Source: Wurfbainia villosa (taxonomy: Eukaryota; Streptophyta; Magnoliopsida; Zingiberales; Zingiberaceae). Taken from it: a stretch of 64,000 nt of DNA. Below are positions 32,956 through 43,860 of this stretch, in pieces. Below the pieces are notes generated by a model that was not told the origin of the DNA, did no database searches, and worked only from the letters and a program-made list of their open reading frames with translations. A program made the translations under genes and the position numbers. Location of the stretch: the NCBI GenBank assembly GCA_025175895.1, contig CM046003.1:93571172-93635171 (forward strand), in the 5' to 3' direction. Position 1 is the stretch's first letter. The number at the start of each line of letters is the position of its first letter.

Positions 32956-33655
32956 TGTTGGTGCAATCGGCCCAGGCCACAATTGACCAGACTCGAGTTT
33001 GACTCGAGCAGTATTTTGATGTTCGACAAAATGTATGACAATGTGATTATCATGGGAAAGTCTAAGTCATGGGTACTTGGCATGGAAAGTCCAAGTGGGA
33101 TACTTGGCAATGGGAAAGTCCAAGTCATGGGTACTTAGCATGGAAAGTCCAAGCATGCGTCTTGGCAAGGGAAAGTCTAAGCTTGAGTCTTGACAATTGG
33201 AAAGTCCAACATGGGTTGACATGGAAACTCCAAGCATGGGTCTTGGCAAGGGAAAGTCCAAGCTTGAGCCTTTGCAAATGGAAAGTCCAACATGGGTTGG
33301 AAAGGGAAGTCTAAGGGTTTATATTGGCGGCGTAAAGTCCAAGGGTGGAGTCTTGGCAGCATAAGTCCAATGGTTGACAGTATAAAATCCAAGTGGTAGT
33401 CTTGGCAGCGTAAGCATAATGTGCCTTGGCGGTGTAGACCAGCTTAGCATGACAATAGCCGATGGAAGCACCTGAAGACTAGCGTATGGATGACTTGGAG
33501 GGATCTGATAGGCGTGAGGCTGATGGAGGTGGCAAGAAGGCTTAGCTCTAGGCTAAGGTTAGTCTAGCAAGTATGAGGGCATCATACTTGGGGTTAAACC
33601 TCATGGTTGAGGTTATCAGTCGACTAGGGCTTTGGACTAGCCGATTGGTTAAGTG
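32956..33655 (+). repeat. Family G LTR F (3' LTR of copy G3), left piece
   Basis: It starts TGTTGGTGCAATCGGCCC; the about 27-bp CTTGGCA repeats lie at 33050-33430. It breaks at TTAAGTG (33655), where the solo LTR inserted, and resumes at 37423. Confidence 0.85.
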
Positions 33656-33872
33656 TGTAAAATACGAAAAAAAAAAAATCTATGAATTAACCCCTTAATT
33701 AATTGAGGTTAATGAGTAGATTAATTGGGCTTAATTAGTGGGCTAATTGGGTTGATTAGCTTGTTGGGCTGAGCCAATTGGGCCAAATGATTGGGCTTGA
33801 AAATTTATTTGGAATCATTGGATTAATGGGATTGATTGGGATTTAATTAATCAAACCTAAGGTTTAATTACA

Positions 33873-33883
33873 TATATAAATAG
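33873..33883 (+). promoter_or_regulatory. TATA box in the solo LTR
   Basis: TATATAAATAG is followed by a GC-rich, CpG-containing stretch; this is the likely former transcription start of the gypsy element. Confidence 0.5.
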
Positions 33884-36022
33884 TTTTGGCCTTTAATCAA
33901 ATCCCCAATCCCGTTTTCCTATTTCCCCGATTTCTTTGATCGCGTTCTTCTCCCTCATTTTCCCGATCGCATTTCTTCTCCTCCTCATCGCCGTTGTGGA
34001 TTCCTCATCGTCCGTTTCACCGTGGGCCGAAGCTGCTACCGCCGTCGCCGCCCTCTTCGTTTCCTCGCCTTGAGCTCGATCACAGTGAGCTCGCACCGTC
34101 GACCATCTTCATCGCCGGCTACTTCCTATTTCTTTCCCGATTCGAGCTGCTCCTCGCCAAGGGCTCTCCGCTGTTTCTCCTCCTTCACTCGAGCGTCATC
34201 GGAGCGATCGCCAGCTCCGTCGAACGCCTGTGGCAGCAACATCGGTTGATCTGCTACCGTCGACGCCGGGGCAAGCTTGACCTCGCTGCACCAGTCGTTT
34301 GTCTCCGCTGGTCGTGCCTTCATTTCTGATTCGACAACAGCAGCAGATGTCGCCGCTACCTGAGCTCAATTTGTTGTCGCCGATCTAGACGAGGGGCGCC
34401 TTCGACTGACTCTGCACCGTGTGTAGCAGCGTCGGCTGCCAAGCTCAGATCGTCGCGGTTGTCTCCCTCATCCACCACCGCGAACTCTACTTGCTGTCGC
34501 TGCCTGCCTTGCTCGCCGTCACCTCTATCTCAGATCGCTAGCTCCTTACCACAGGGATCGGTTACTGTTTCGATGTCCCTGCCCACACGAGCGATCTGTC
34601 GTCGCTACCTATTGCTGAGGGTAAGACCAACAGTTCCATTATTACCAATCACCATAGTTTACAAATCTCCTCATTTGATGTGTGTGGAAGAAGTTACAGC
34701 TGGGTTGATTGGCTCAGAACGAGGATGTAGGATGGTGGTTGTGCTGTGAACTTAGATGTTTCAATAAGCTGTTGGAGCTGTGGATTGTGCTGTGAGGTAG
34801 GTTTTGGTTGTGTATTTTGTTCACAGCAGTTGATGAGGATGAGTTATTGTTGTTCACAGTATCATTAAACTTGGATAACTCTGTTTGCAACAGAGCTTGG
34901 ATGTTCCAGCAGCAATCAGGGTCATTGAGCTGTTTTCCCTATGGTGTGATCCGATTGGTGTATTGATGAGATGTGAGCTCAGTTATGGGAATTGACACGC
35001 GATTGTGTGAAAGCAGAGATTGCCTTGTGGATCAAATTCAAAAATGCAAGGTATGTCCGATTGGTATATTTATAGTTAATATTGTGGATTGATATAAATG
35101 AATGTGGTAGATTGATCGGTTAATATGAATTCATTCATCCTGTAGTATTAGATTGTTCGATTAATTGATCGAGATATAAGGATGATATGAGAGTTGATTC
35201 GATCATTAGATATGTGATGATACTTAATTGTATCCTATTGTTACAGGACGTTGATTGTGATAGATACATGGACATGGAGATGTATAGCACGGATTACATA
35301 TCAGGTGGGTAATATCTACCTGGTCCGGTAGTTTTGATCAAATTCCTGTGCATGATCTTGGATATATGTTTATACCTGTTTACCTTAAATCCACTCTTAT
35401 TTAATCATATGCTTGTACTGCCTTGACCTTTGAGATATATACTCTGTTACTCATTGATTATCTAGCACGGATAGAAACTATAAACCCTATTATGTATTAG
35501 CTGATAGATGTTCAGTAAGTACATATGGTTCGGGTTATCTTTGTGACCTCAAATAGGGTTACTGTGTCACCTAACTAGAGTTAGGTGATGGGTTGGATTA
35601 TGGAGTCGATAGTTATATCATAACCGTATTAGTGGTGCATTTATGGTGGATCTAGTTGTCTGTGCATAGATAAGTGTATGGTTGTCAGTATGTGACCATG
35701 GACTAAAGGTCCTAGCACGATGGTATATCCATTATGGATTGTGTGCCTGTGTATGGTTATATGGACGGTCGATTGTATATCGCTACTGACTAGAGGTCTT
35801 AGCGTGGTGGACTGTCAGATGAGTATGACTCTTTGTGCGATAGAGAGAGTCCTGTGATTGTAGTCCTTGTATAGTTGACTTTTGGTTGACCAGGACTCCC
35901 CATGGGATAGGGAGTGAGGCGAGGATACATGTATGGAGCTATGCATTATTACATTGCATGCATGCTGACGACTGGGTCTCCCTTGTGGATGAGACGGGTC
36001 GTCAGTCATCCTGCCTCCCCGA

Positions 36023-36316
36023 CCACTCGGGGTAGTGGTAGCAGGGTTGAGGGCAGAGCATTGGATGTGCCGCGCTCGGCCACTAGGGATGGTGGTAGCT
36101 GGAGATGCGCACCTGGCCACTGAGCAGAGTGGTGTTAGCACTCGCCCACTATAGACGGTGGTTGTGTGACGTGCAGTTGTCCTGTGTGCAGAGCTCGTCT
36201 ACTCATGGGTAGTGACGGAGCGACCAGCAGCAGGGACCCCCGGGGAGTAGTTAGCTCTTTACGCTTATATGCTACTCATTCATACTACCCAACTCGGTCA
36301 CTCGAGAGTAGTGACG
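36023..36316. repeat. Series of six short hairpins in the solo LTR
   Basis: Degenerate units of the form YCACT, 6-7 nt, AGTGR (for example CCACT...AGTGG at 36023-36038 and TCACT...AGTGA near 36298-36316) recur through about 300 bp. They look like old tandem repeats inside the LTR. Confidence 0.5.
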
Positions 36317-37422
36317 GCTGGAGTCGGGCTAGTCGTCATGCCGTGCCACCCGGGCCATACTGGGGTCGTGGTTGGACGGGTCCGCAGACATGGCCATGCA
36401 TATGCACTGCTGATATATATGTATGCATGTATTTGATATATGTTTTACATATGCCTGTGAGATGCTGCATTTGATTGAGCTATGATTGTTGCACATGCTT
36501 GTACATCATGATACATGTCATTTGCATTTTATTTACTGCTATGTGTTGAGCATGATACATGCGTTGATTCAGACTGTTATATGCATTTGATTAGCATCAT
36601 GTCATTGTGTGGTACGGACCGGGTTATTATACAGGTGATCATATACTGTTCATATGTCTGAGTATTGGTCAGGTATGGGATTGACCTGGTACGTTATATG
36701 GTTATGTTATAGTATACCTGTTCAGGATGATCTAGCATATGGCGTTACAGACCGTCAGGTATGTTGGTACATTACTTCCTGTTCAGTTGATCAGTTTAGT
36801 ATATACATTGAGTATGACTTTACTGTAGTTACTTGTTATTAGATTTGTATATGACTATATGTCTATTGGACTCATGCTATATACCTGTAGATCTTCACAT
36901 GTATACTTGTAGATCTATCCTTATATGTTGTTCATGCACTTTCTATATATTACCCCTGAGTTTATACTCACCACCCCGGGACCCTGGGCTTCCTGTCACC
37001 CAGATAACAGGTAGAAGATTCCTTGGACGTTCGGAGCTCCGCCAGCTGATCCCATCTCACACCGGACGAATGGATATGTTTTCCGTGTTGTTGTATCCTT
37101 ACGGATTGTTGGTTTGGGCTTTTCCCTGTATTGTTTCCGTATTTGTGATATACGGACATATTGTATGTATTTGGTCTTTGATTCGATTTCTGTTATGATT
37201 CTTGTCGTGTCAAGTCACTCCGGAGTGCACAGTTGGTCTTTGTATCTTGTTGATCTATTTGTATTGTTTCCGCTGTGTTTAGTATGTTTGATATGTTGAT
37301 ATCTGTGTATATCATATTGTTATTGTGGGCCTACGGGCCTTGTATTAACCCGATATGTTGCCACGTACAGGGGAGATGCCGTCCGTTTGCTTTTCGGCAC
37401 GGCATACTCCCGGGGCGTGACA

Positions 37423-38223
37423 AAGTGTTTTGACACTTGGTAGCGGAGTTGACTCTTGGCAGTCGACTGGGATTATGATCAGTCGAACTGCTCGGAGTTG
37501 ACTGGTGTTTGATTGTAGAAAATGGCCTGGCAGTCGACTGCCAGCATTGGGCAATCGATTGATGGCTTGAGCAATCGACTGCCATGGATGGCGCCGATCA
37601 GTCAAGGTTACGGAGCAAAATGCTCAATCGTCATTAGGTAATGTTAGTTGACTGCCAGTATATCTGTTGGCTTGAATCCTGACGTGGATTAAGTCCGTTG
37701 TGAGACAATGGTACTGTTGGCAGTCGACTGGGGCCTTTTGGCAGTCAACTGCTAGGCGCGAATCCAATCCGAATGCAGGTTATAAAAGTAGCTCATGGAG
37801 GAGGATTTGGCAGTGATTTCTTGAGCGATTTTGAGGCGATTTGCTGGTGCAAATCAGGGTCTTCAAGCTCGGTTCAAGTAATCAAACAAGCAAGCATCCA
37901 AAGCGCATTTGTAAAGTTTTCTTTACGTGTTTTTGTGTATTTCACTTGTAATTGCTTGTATTTCCTTTGTATTACTTTTGTAGTCTTTGTACGAGATTTC
38001 TCCACCTCCGACTTGTTGTCGAGAAGGAGTTTATTGGTTTAGTGGTGGTGTTTGTATCGCTAGGGCTCATTCGAGCCCAACCCGTAAAGTAGGAACCCTA
38101 AGATTCTGAACTACGTTATATCGGAGTGTTATTGTGTTGTGCTTGTATTGTTCATTTGTTTTCCATCGAGCAACGAACTCGCTATCCACCCCCCCCCCTC
38201 TAGCGATCACCAATGTTCCTACA
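37423..38223 (+). repeat. Family G LTR F, right piece (begins with TSD AAGTG)
   Basis: AAGTG (37423-37427) repeats the left flank of the solo LTR, and the LTR then continues TTTTGACACTTGG as LTR C does. It has CAGTCGACTG palindromes (37455-37755), hairpin GTCCGTTGTGAGACAATGG (about 37693), TATA box TATAAAAG (about 37781) and end ...GTTCCTACA at 38223. A C-rich run is at 38188-38197. Confidence 0.85.
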
Positions 38224-40319
38224 AATGTAACATGTTCAGCACACTTATCATCTAATACGATTGATTCTTTATCAGACTCTCCTATTTATTTAGCACCCTC
38301 CTTCTGAATGATACACACTGTGTCTCCATACTTAAGCTTCTGAAAAGATTTGTTAACAAATTTCCCCTTCTGTCCCGTTCGGATAGCATCTACATAACAT
38401 CTCCGAGAGAGCTATTGATCACCCTTAATCTCTCCTACTTTGTTCCAACAAGAAACTTAATTTTCTGATGATAAGGAGAAGCTACAACCTATAAACTGTT
38501 CAGAACATGTCTGTCTAGAATAACATTATAAGAAGAAGGCATATCAACTACTGTAAAAATAATAAGTACTGTTCTTCTCCTTGGCTCTTCTCCTAAAGAT
38601 AAAGGTAATTTTATTTGGCCCATTGGTTGCACCTCATGACTAGAAAATCCAAATAAAGAAGTGTCTGCCAGTTGTAAATCAGTGATATTAACTCTTATTT
38701 TCTCTAAGACTGACCAATACAGAATATCCAATAAACTACCCGGGTCTACAAAAACTCTTCCCACATTAAAATTGACAATAAGAGCTTGGATGACTAAGGC
38801 ATCAGTATGAGAGGTCATTACTCTCTCTAAGTCATTAGAATCAAAACCTAACATGGGTCCTCTTGTTCTAGGAAGAGTGGTAACAGCTGCACATTCTTCT
38901 CTGCTATGTCTCTTCCGCACTCTATTAGAGTCTCCATTAGTGGAACCACTGAAAATCATATTAATATAACCCCTCACAGGAGGCTGATTAGCGGGCAGTA
39001 CTGGTCAGTAGCTATCTCCCTTATATAAGTAGACTGTACAGGTTGGTTTATAAGAGGTCTCTCTGGATTTCCTCTACCATAATTTCTTCCTCCAAACCGT
39101 CGTTGATAAGGAGCTGGATTCATAACCATATTCCGAACGTGGGGATGAGCCCCCATAATTATCTGCAGCTAAAAGTCTAATTGTTGACAATTCTGAGTAT
39201 TATGCCCATACTCCTGATGATAAGCACAGAAAGTAGGAGCCAGTAATCTCCTAGGCCCTCTGTCAGCTCCAAAGGGTCTTCTCAATAACTGTTGTTCTAT
39301 ACAAATATTCATAGCTCTCTCCTTAGAAAATCATAACTGAGGAGCATACAAAGATTTGTCCTCTGAAGGTCGAGCAGGTCTTACCCATTCAATCTTCCTT
39401 TCTGGCATTTCTACTATTCTGAAATCCCAGGAAATTTGTCGAGACTTCTAAGCATCTTTAAGATTAATAAACTTCTTAGCCCGGGATAATAGATCATCTA
39501 TAGGAGGTCTTTTAGCCAAAGATTTAAAGAAGTCCCCCTCTCTAAGCCCCTGAGTGAAAGCTCCTACCATCATACCAGATCCCATAGAAAAATTTTCCCA
39601 TGCTACCTATGTAAATCTCTGCACATATTCCGCAAACTTTCTTGTTCTCTTTGTTTAAGATCAAAAAGACTTAGCGGTTGAGGCATATATTTTTTAGAAC
39701 TAGAAAAATACCTTTAAAATAATGTTTAAAAATCCTTGAATGACGCAATACTCTGTGGCTTCAAATCACTAAACTATTATTGTGTCAGCCCTATTAATGT
39801 AGTAAGGAACATCCAACACTTAACTCCATCAGTATAACGGTACAATAAAGCAGAATTTTCAAATCTACTTAAATGATCCTTAAGATCAGAAGAACCAGTA
39901 TATTCAAGCATTCGAAAATGCCGGGACAATTCTTCGTTCAATATATCCTCAATAAAGGGACTTGACTCTTCTATTTTCACAATGGTGCCTTCAACAGGTA
40001 CATCCCTCTCAGGTTGTGCATTCTCAAGAGGAGATACACACTTCTTTTTCTTCCCCTTTTCTTGTTTGCATATGTGAGAGGAATCATTTTTCGGACGAGA
40101 AATTCTGACCACCTCTTCTTCAGAGTCATCATCCTCTTTAATCTTCTTTGGGGTGGCCCTTTGTGACATTTGATCTATCATCTCGACCATTATTTGCATA
40201 AGGTCCTCCCTATATAAGGGTTCATGATGTCTTTTGCTGGTGCCTCCCTTGGAAGTATTAGAGATAGATTTCTCCTCCTCTACCGGCTCCTTCAGTGTCC
40301 TTCTAGTGTTCACCATCAT
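38224..40319 (-). pseudogene. Tat-like Ty3/gypsy gag and protease, truncated and broken
   Basis: Read on the minus strand, 40319-39777 encodes a gag start (MMVNTRRTLKEPVEEEKS, acidic and Lys-rich middle, then DLKDHLSRFENSALLYRYTD, a Retrotrans_gag signature). Broken pieces with stops follow. 38977-38489 encodes the Tat-style region GYINMIF...RKRHSREECA and a retropepsin-like segment. There the usual DTG or DSG is DPG (VFVDPGSLLDILYW), which should abolish catalysis. RT, RNase H and integrase are absent, because the element is cut at 38224 next to LTR F. Confidence 0.8.
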
Positions 40320-40339
40320 GACTTTTTGTTCAGGTTTCT

Positions 40340-40355
40340 ACAGACGGTGCCAATT
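40340..40355 (-). other. Primer-binding/leader region of the Tat-like element
   Basis: On the minus strand the sequence ATTGGCACCGTCTGTAGAAA resembles the leader ATTGGCGCCGTCTGTGGGAA common in Tat-lineage elements, just downstream of the LTR end. Confidence 0.5.
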
Positions 40356-41553
40356 TGATGGTGTTCACTTTTTCGGCCTACCAAGATCTCTCTCCCCCCT
40401 TTTGTGAATTGTTGGATCTGTCACCCGAGAAGGTTAAAGATGAAATAAAGAGATATCTACCTTTTGATTCACCTTGGATCCTTGGAAAGGAGCTAGATTT
40501 GCCATTTTGTCAGGAGTGTTAGAGATGGGTCGGCTTCTCGGCATAGCTACTCCGACGCTCAAGTCAGTAAGAGTATGAAGAAGAATAGTAATGCAAAGAA
40601 AATGAAGAAGAAGTGAGAAGAAAATCTTTGAGGTGCCGAATAACGAAGAAACAATCATTCCCCAATCCTTTCCTTCTCTGTCCCTTTTATAGATTATTCA
40701 TCCCGCCTTTTTTTTTTAGGTGAATTTACTTTAATGTCTTTTGCCAAGCTTTCCATTGTAACTGTTTTTCTCACTTTAATTCAAGATATCTACTTCAAAT
40801 GTCTTATACACTGTATGCTTCCCTGCCACGTATTAATTAAATAAAATACATAAAATAAATGATTAAATATATTAAACTAATCATTTTCAACTTCCTACCA
40901 CTTCCCATACTCCAGCATGCCCTTTCTTCTTTATTTCGCCATATTCAAAAAGAACCCCAACCCCAAAACCCATAAGTGGCTCAGGAAATGAACATATTGT
41001 TCGGGTAATAAACATAATGTACGGGAAATAAACATACCGCTCGGGGAATGCACATACTGCTCAAGAAATAAACATACTGTTCGGGAAACATACTACTCGG
41101 GAAACACACTAACCACTCGGAATTTCCCATAGACTGCTCTGTTAGCATCATACTTAGTCACTGAACAACACTGTCCTGTTCACCCCCACTGTGCTCAGGA
41201 ATCATATCTACTGCTCAAGAAATACATATACTGCTCGAGAAACACATATATTGTTCGAGAAAAGTACTTGCTATTCTGTTAATATCATACTTCACCTCTA
41301 AACAATATTGCATTACTCATCCTCACTGTGCTCGGGAATCATACATACTGTTCGAGAAATACATATATTATTCGGGAAAAGTACTTACTACTCTGTTAAT
41401 ATTATACTTCACCTCTGAATAATACTGTACTACTCACTTCTACTGTGCTTGGAAATCATAGATACTGTCCGAAAAATATATATACTATTTGGATAATAAA
41501 TATATGGCTCAGGAAATATATTAACCGCTCGAGCTTTCACAATAAACTGTTCA
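40356..41553 (-). repeat. 5' LTR of the Tat-like gypsy element (tentative ends)
   Basis: On the minus strand it would start TGAACAG at 41553 and end ACACCATCA at 40356, about 1.2 kb. A TATA box (CTATAAAAGGGA, about 40681-40692, minus) fits this orientation. The upstream half (40980-41540) is filled with short repeats, roughly 20 bp (ATACTGCTCGGGAAATA-like), arranged in a higher-order unit of about 120-135 bp. The outer end is uncertain, since no partner LTR or TSD is seen. Confidence 0.55.
40981..41540. repeat. Nested tandem repeats inside the gypsy LTR
   Basis: Variants of CATACTGCTCGGGAAAT recur more than fifteen times. A larger unit (CTGTTAATATCATACTTCACC...CTGTGCTCGGGAATCATA) repeats around 41155-41225, 41275-41345 and 41393-41462. 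Confidence 0.65.
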
Positions 41554-41762
41554 AAAAAAATCTCGATCCCATTGTGAAAGAAATAATAAAAAAGTTTAGA
41601 ATGGACAATGACAAGAAGCTGTCATTCCCTATAGCTGTTAGAACTATAATGATAACGACCCTGGGAAAAGTTAACCTAAAAATGTATAGGAGTGCTCACT
41701 TCTCGTTGACTAAATATATGGTTCGAAATGAATATATACATAAGATATCAATTTTATAAAAA

Positions 41763-42030
41763 AGAGTCCTATTTAATTATTAAGAAGATCTTGAGATATC
41801 TCAAAAGCACTTTTAATGTTAGGCTTTGATATCCTAGGATTGACACTTTTGATTTTGTAGGTTATTCTAATTTTGATTACGTAGGATGTAAATTGGATAA
41901 GAAAAATATTAATAGGGGTTATTAATTTTTTGACTGCTCCCTAGTAAATCAAGATAGTAGAAACAATGTTGTTTTGCACTCTTCTCGACCAAAGCAAAGT
42001 AGATAGCTATGGATGAGTACGTAGCACAAT
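41763..42030 (+). pseudogene. Fossil Ty1/copia RNase H fragment
   Basis: Broken translation resembles the copia RT/RNase H junction: KKILRYLKSTFNVRL, YPRIDTFDFVGYSNFDYVGC, and then NSLV-like and SRPKQS stretches. There are many stops. There is no LTR around it. Confidence 0.6.
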
Positions 42031-42118
42031 TTTTATAGACGAAGCACACACTGGAGAACTATGATGGTCGTAATTTTTATAGACGAAGCACACACTGGAG
42101 AACTATGATGGTCGTAAG
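42030..42118. repeat. Exact tandem duplication of about 43 bp
   Basis: AATTTTTATAGACGAAGCAC...GATGGTCGT occurs twice head to tail with no visible mismatch, in old decayed DNA, so the duplication is younger than its surroundings. Confidence 0.75.
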
Positions 42119-42249
42119 AACGCCCATTAGTTGTATGACAATGTGAACATCACTAATTTAACAGAAGAAAATTGATGCATCACTCTTGAAAAAAGTACAT
42201 TGAAATGAAATATGATTTATTAAAAAAATATAAAACCGTCACATTAACA

Positions 42250-42455
42250 ATCTCCCTCAGTTGCCTCTAACTGAAGAGGAAGGTAAATCGAGCGGGTGCA
42301 AGCGTGGATTGCCTTAGCAGACTTGAGCATCCCAAGAGACTAATCCTCATTTAGAGAAAAATCCATAAATATACCGTAGCTAAGAATTAACCCAGGGGTT
42401 CTTGATTATATGTGTGGACGCACTACCACTGCACCATAGTCCGGAAGCTAAAACG
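42250..42455 (-). mobile_element. Possible tRNA-derived SINE
   Basis: On the minus strand, CCGGACTATGGTGCAGTGG (about 42455-42437) resembles a pol III A box (TGGTGCAGTGGTAG) and GGGTTAATTC, about 45 nt further, a weak B box. Body sequence continues to about 42250. No TSD or clear tail was found, so this is tentative. Confidence 0.35.
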
Positions 42456-42512
42456 TGCTTCATTAAAAGATCACGTGACTAAGGGAGATATTATACTCAA
42501 AATAACAATAAT

Positions 42513-42592
42513 CAAATTTTATCCGATTATGTAAGATCGACTATATAGATTCTCCTATGCTATTGGACTCTATCTCCTACTGTATCGAATCA
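42513..42592 (-). mobile_element. Old RTE LINE 3'-end fragment
   Basis: CCGATTATGTAAGATCGACTATATAGATTCTCC and TATTGGACTCTATCTCCTACT (read in two parts) closely resemble the 3' ends of the RTE copies at 45070-45160 and 50100-50160. Confidence 0.6.
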
Positions 42593-43770
42593 ATCGAAAT
42601 TGAAAGTTCAATTTAATTAATCCAAAAAATTTTATAAATATTGATTAATTCGATCTAATCGATTTGATTTTGGATTCCAAATTTAAAAATGCAATTTAAC
42701 CGAGTAAATCGAACAAGAAGTCATCAACTAACTAATATATTTTATCAGTCAATTGATGACCTCAAATCGACTACTAAAATATATCAATCGATTGATGACC
42801 CAAAACCGAATTCTATTCAACCTACTGTCCATCATCAATTGACTATTATATTTTAATAATTGATTGATAACCTCTAATCGATTGCTAATCGAACTTCAAA
42901 ATAGTAATTATATTCAATCGACTTATACACAATATCAATTGACTACGATGAAAAAATCAATTACTTCGATTTTTAACCAAATTAATTAATTTTTTATAAA
43001 TTCAATTTGTACTATTTTTATTGAAAAATACGATCCATTCGATTTGATAAAAAAATCAATTTATATTTAATCGGTTCATTATTAATAAAAGATGAATTGG
43101 AATTTTATTGATTCCCAGTTAGAGTTTTCTACGACACATGAACATCTTTCCAACCTTTGTTCTAGCAAAAGTAATTTGACATCTCTCAATAGAAACTCAT
43201 CAATTTGCTCCAGTTAAGGCTACGCCACCTTGCCTAAATGGGGCAAGAACGTAAGACAGCAAGTGTAGCCCAATATGGGGAGTATGCAGAAGTGCAGCAA
43301 GGAAGTAGGGAAAATGGCATAGTTACCCAAACAAAACTAGAGTTCATTATAAATTCATGAGAAGGAAGAAACATGCGAGAGGCAAAAATTAAAAAAGTTC
43401 CGTGAAACAACTAATATAATAGGCAAAAACATTAGATTTCAGAACTTAATAGTGCACTTCCTGATACCTTTATACAGAACAACGGGCTACCAAACACAGA
43501 AATGCTCGTGTGCCAGTCATTTCGATTGCCACAACTCCACGTACGCTTTTCAGTTCCACGGATTATAGACACTACGAACATTTGTATTTCGAACATATCA
43601 TATCAATCAATATACAAACTACAACACAAAAGAATATTAATAAAAACACCAACCACTTTTAATCTAATATACCCTGAAAACGGGAACACAACTCAAATAA
43701 TTGAACTGTCAACAGTTATAACCGGAATTAAAGGTGACATCGACTGATGCAAAGATGGAACTAAAGAAGA
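42593..43770. other. AT-rich intergenic DNA downstream of UTP6
   Basis: No gene seen. 42715-42960 holds several imperfect TCAATCGATTGATGACC-like palindromes. The part next to 43770 would be the UTP6 3' UTR; no poly(A) signal is chosen with confidence. Confidence 0.5.
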
Positions 43771-43860
43771 TTACAAGTCAGTACCAACAAGCAACATTGT
43801 GTCCTTTAAGATTTTTTTAGCTCGCCAGTAGACGGCATTTGCAGATTCGGTTGTCCCAGC
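43771..43860 (-). CDS. UTP6: UTP6 exon 6 (residues 630-658) and stop
   Basis: Acceptor TTTGCAG before GCTGGGACA; encodes AGTTESANAVYWRAKK and 13 more residues to TAA (43773-43771). Confidence 0.92.
   Translation of the reverse strand, partial: AGTTESANAVYWRAKKILKDTMLLVGTDL

Larger units (their letters stand above)
33656..37422 (+). mobile_element. Solo LTR of a probable Ty3/gypsy element, 3,767 bp
   Basis: It starts TGTAAAATACG and ends CGGGGCGTGACA, flanked by AAGTG at 33651-33655 and 37423-37427. It has TG/CA ends, a TATA box (TATATAAATAG, 33873-33883) with a GC-rich stretch after it (33900-34600), but no PBS, no internal ORF and no second LTR. This is the expected result of recombination between the two LTRs of a full element. 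Length and ends fit large chromovirus-type (Tekay/Del-like) LTRs, but without internal sequence the lineage is a guess. The short open frames inside (for example 33994-34329) show no known domain. Confidence 0.8.

Noticed and set aside
33893..34749. Ser/Arg-rich frames in a GC-rich stretch, at first sight a host gene exon
   Set aside because: They fall inside the solo LTR just after its TATA box; no splice-consistent continuation or known protein.
6694..38223. Interpretation of the family G copies as one tandem array made by unequal crossing over with shared LTRs
   Set aside because: TSDs and rejoined sequence show that G4 is nested in G3, and LTRs C and F share distinctive ends. Nesting explains the layout better; only the G2/G3 joint is a deletion with filler.
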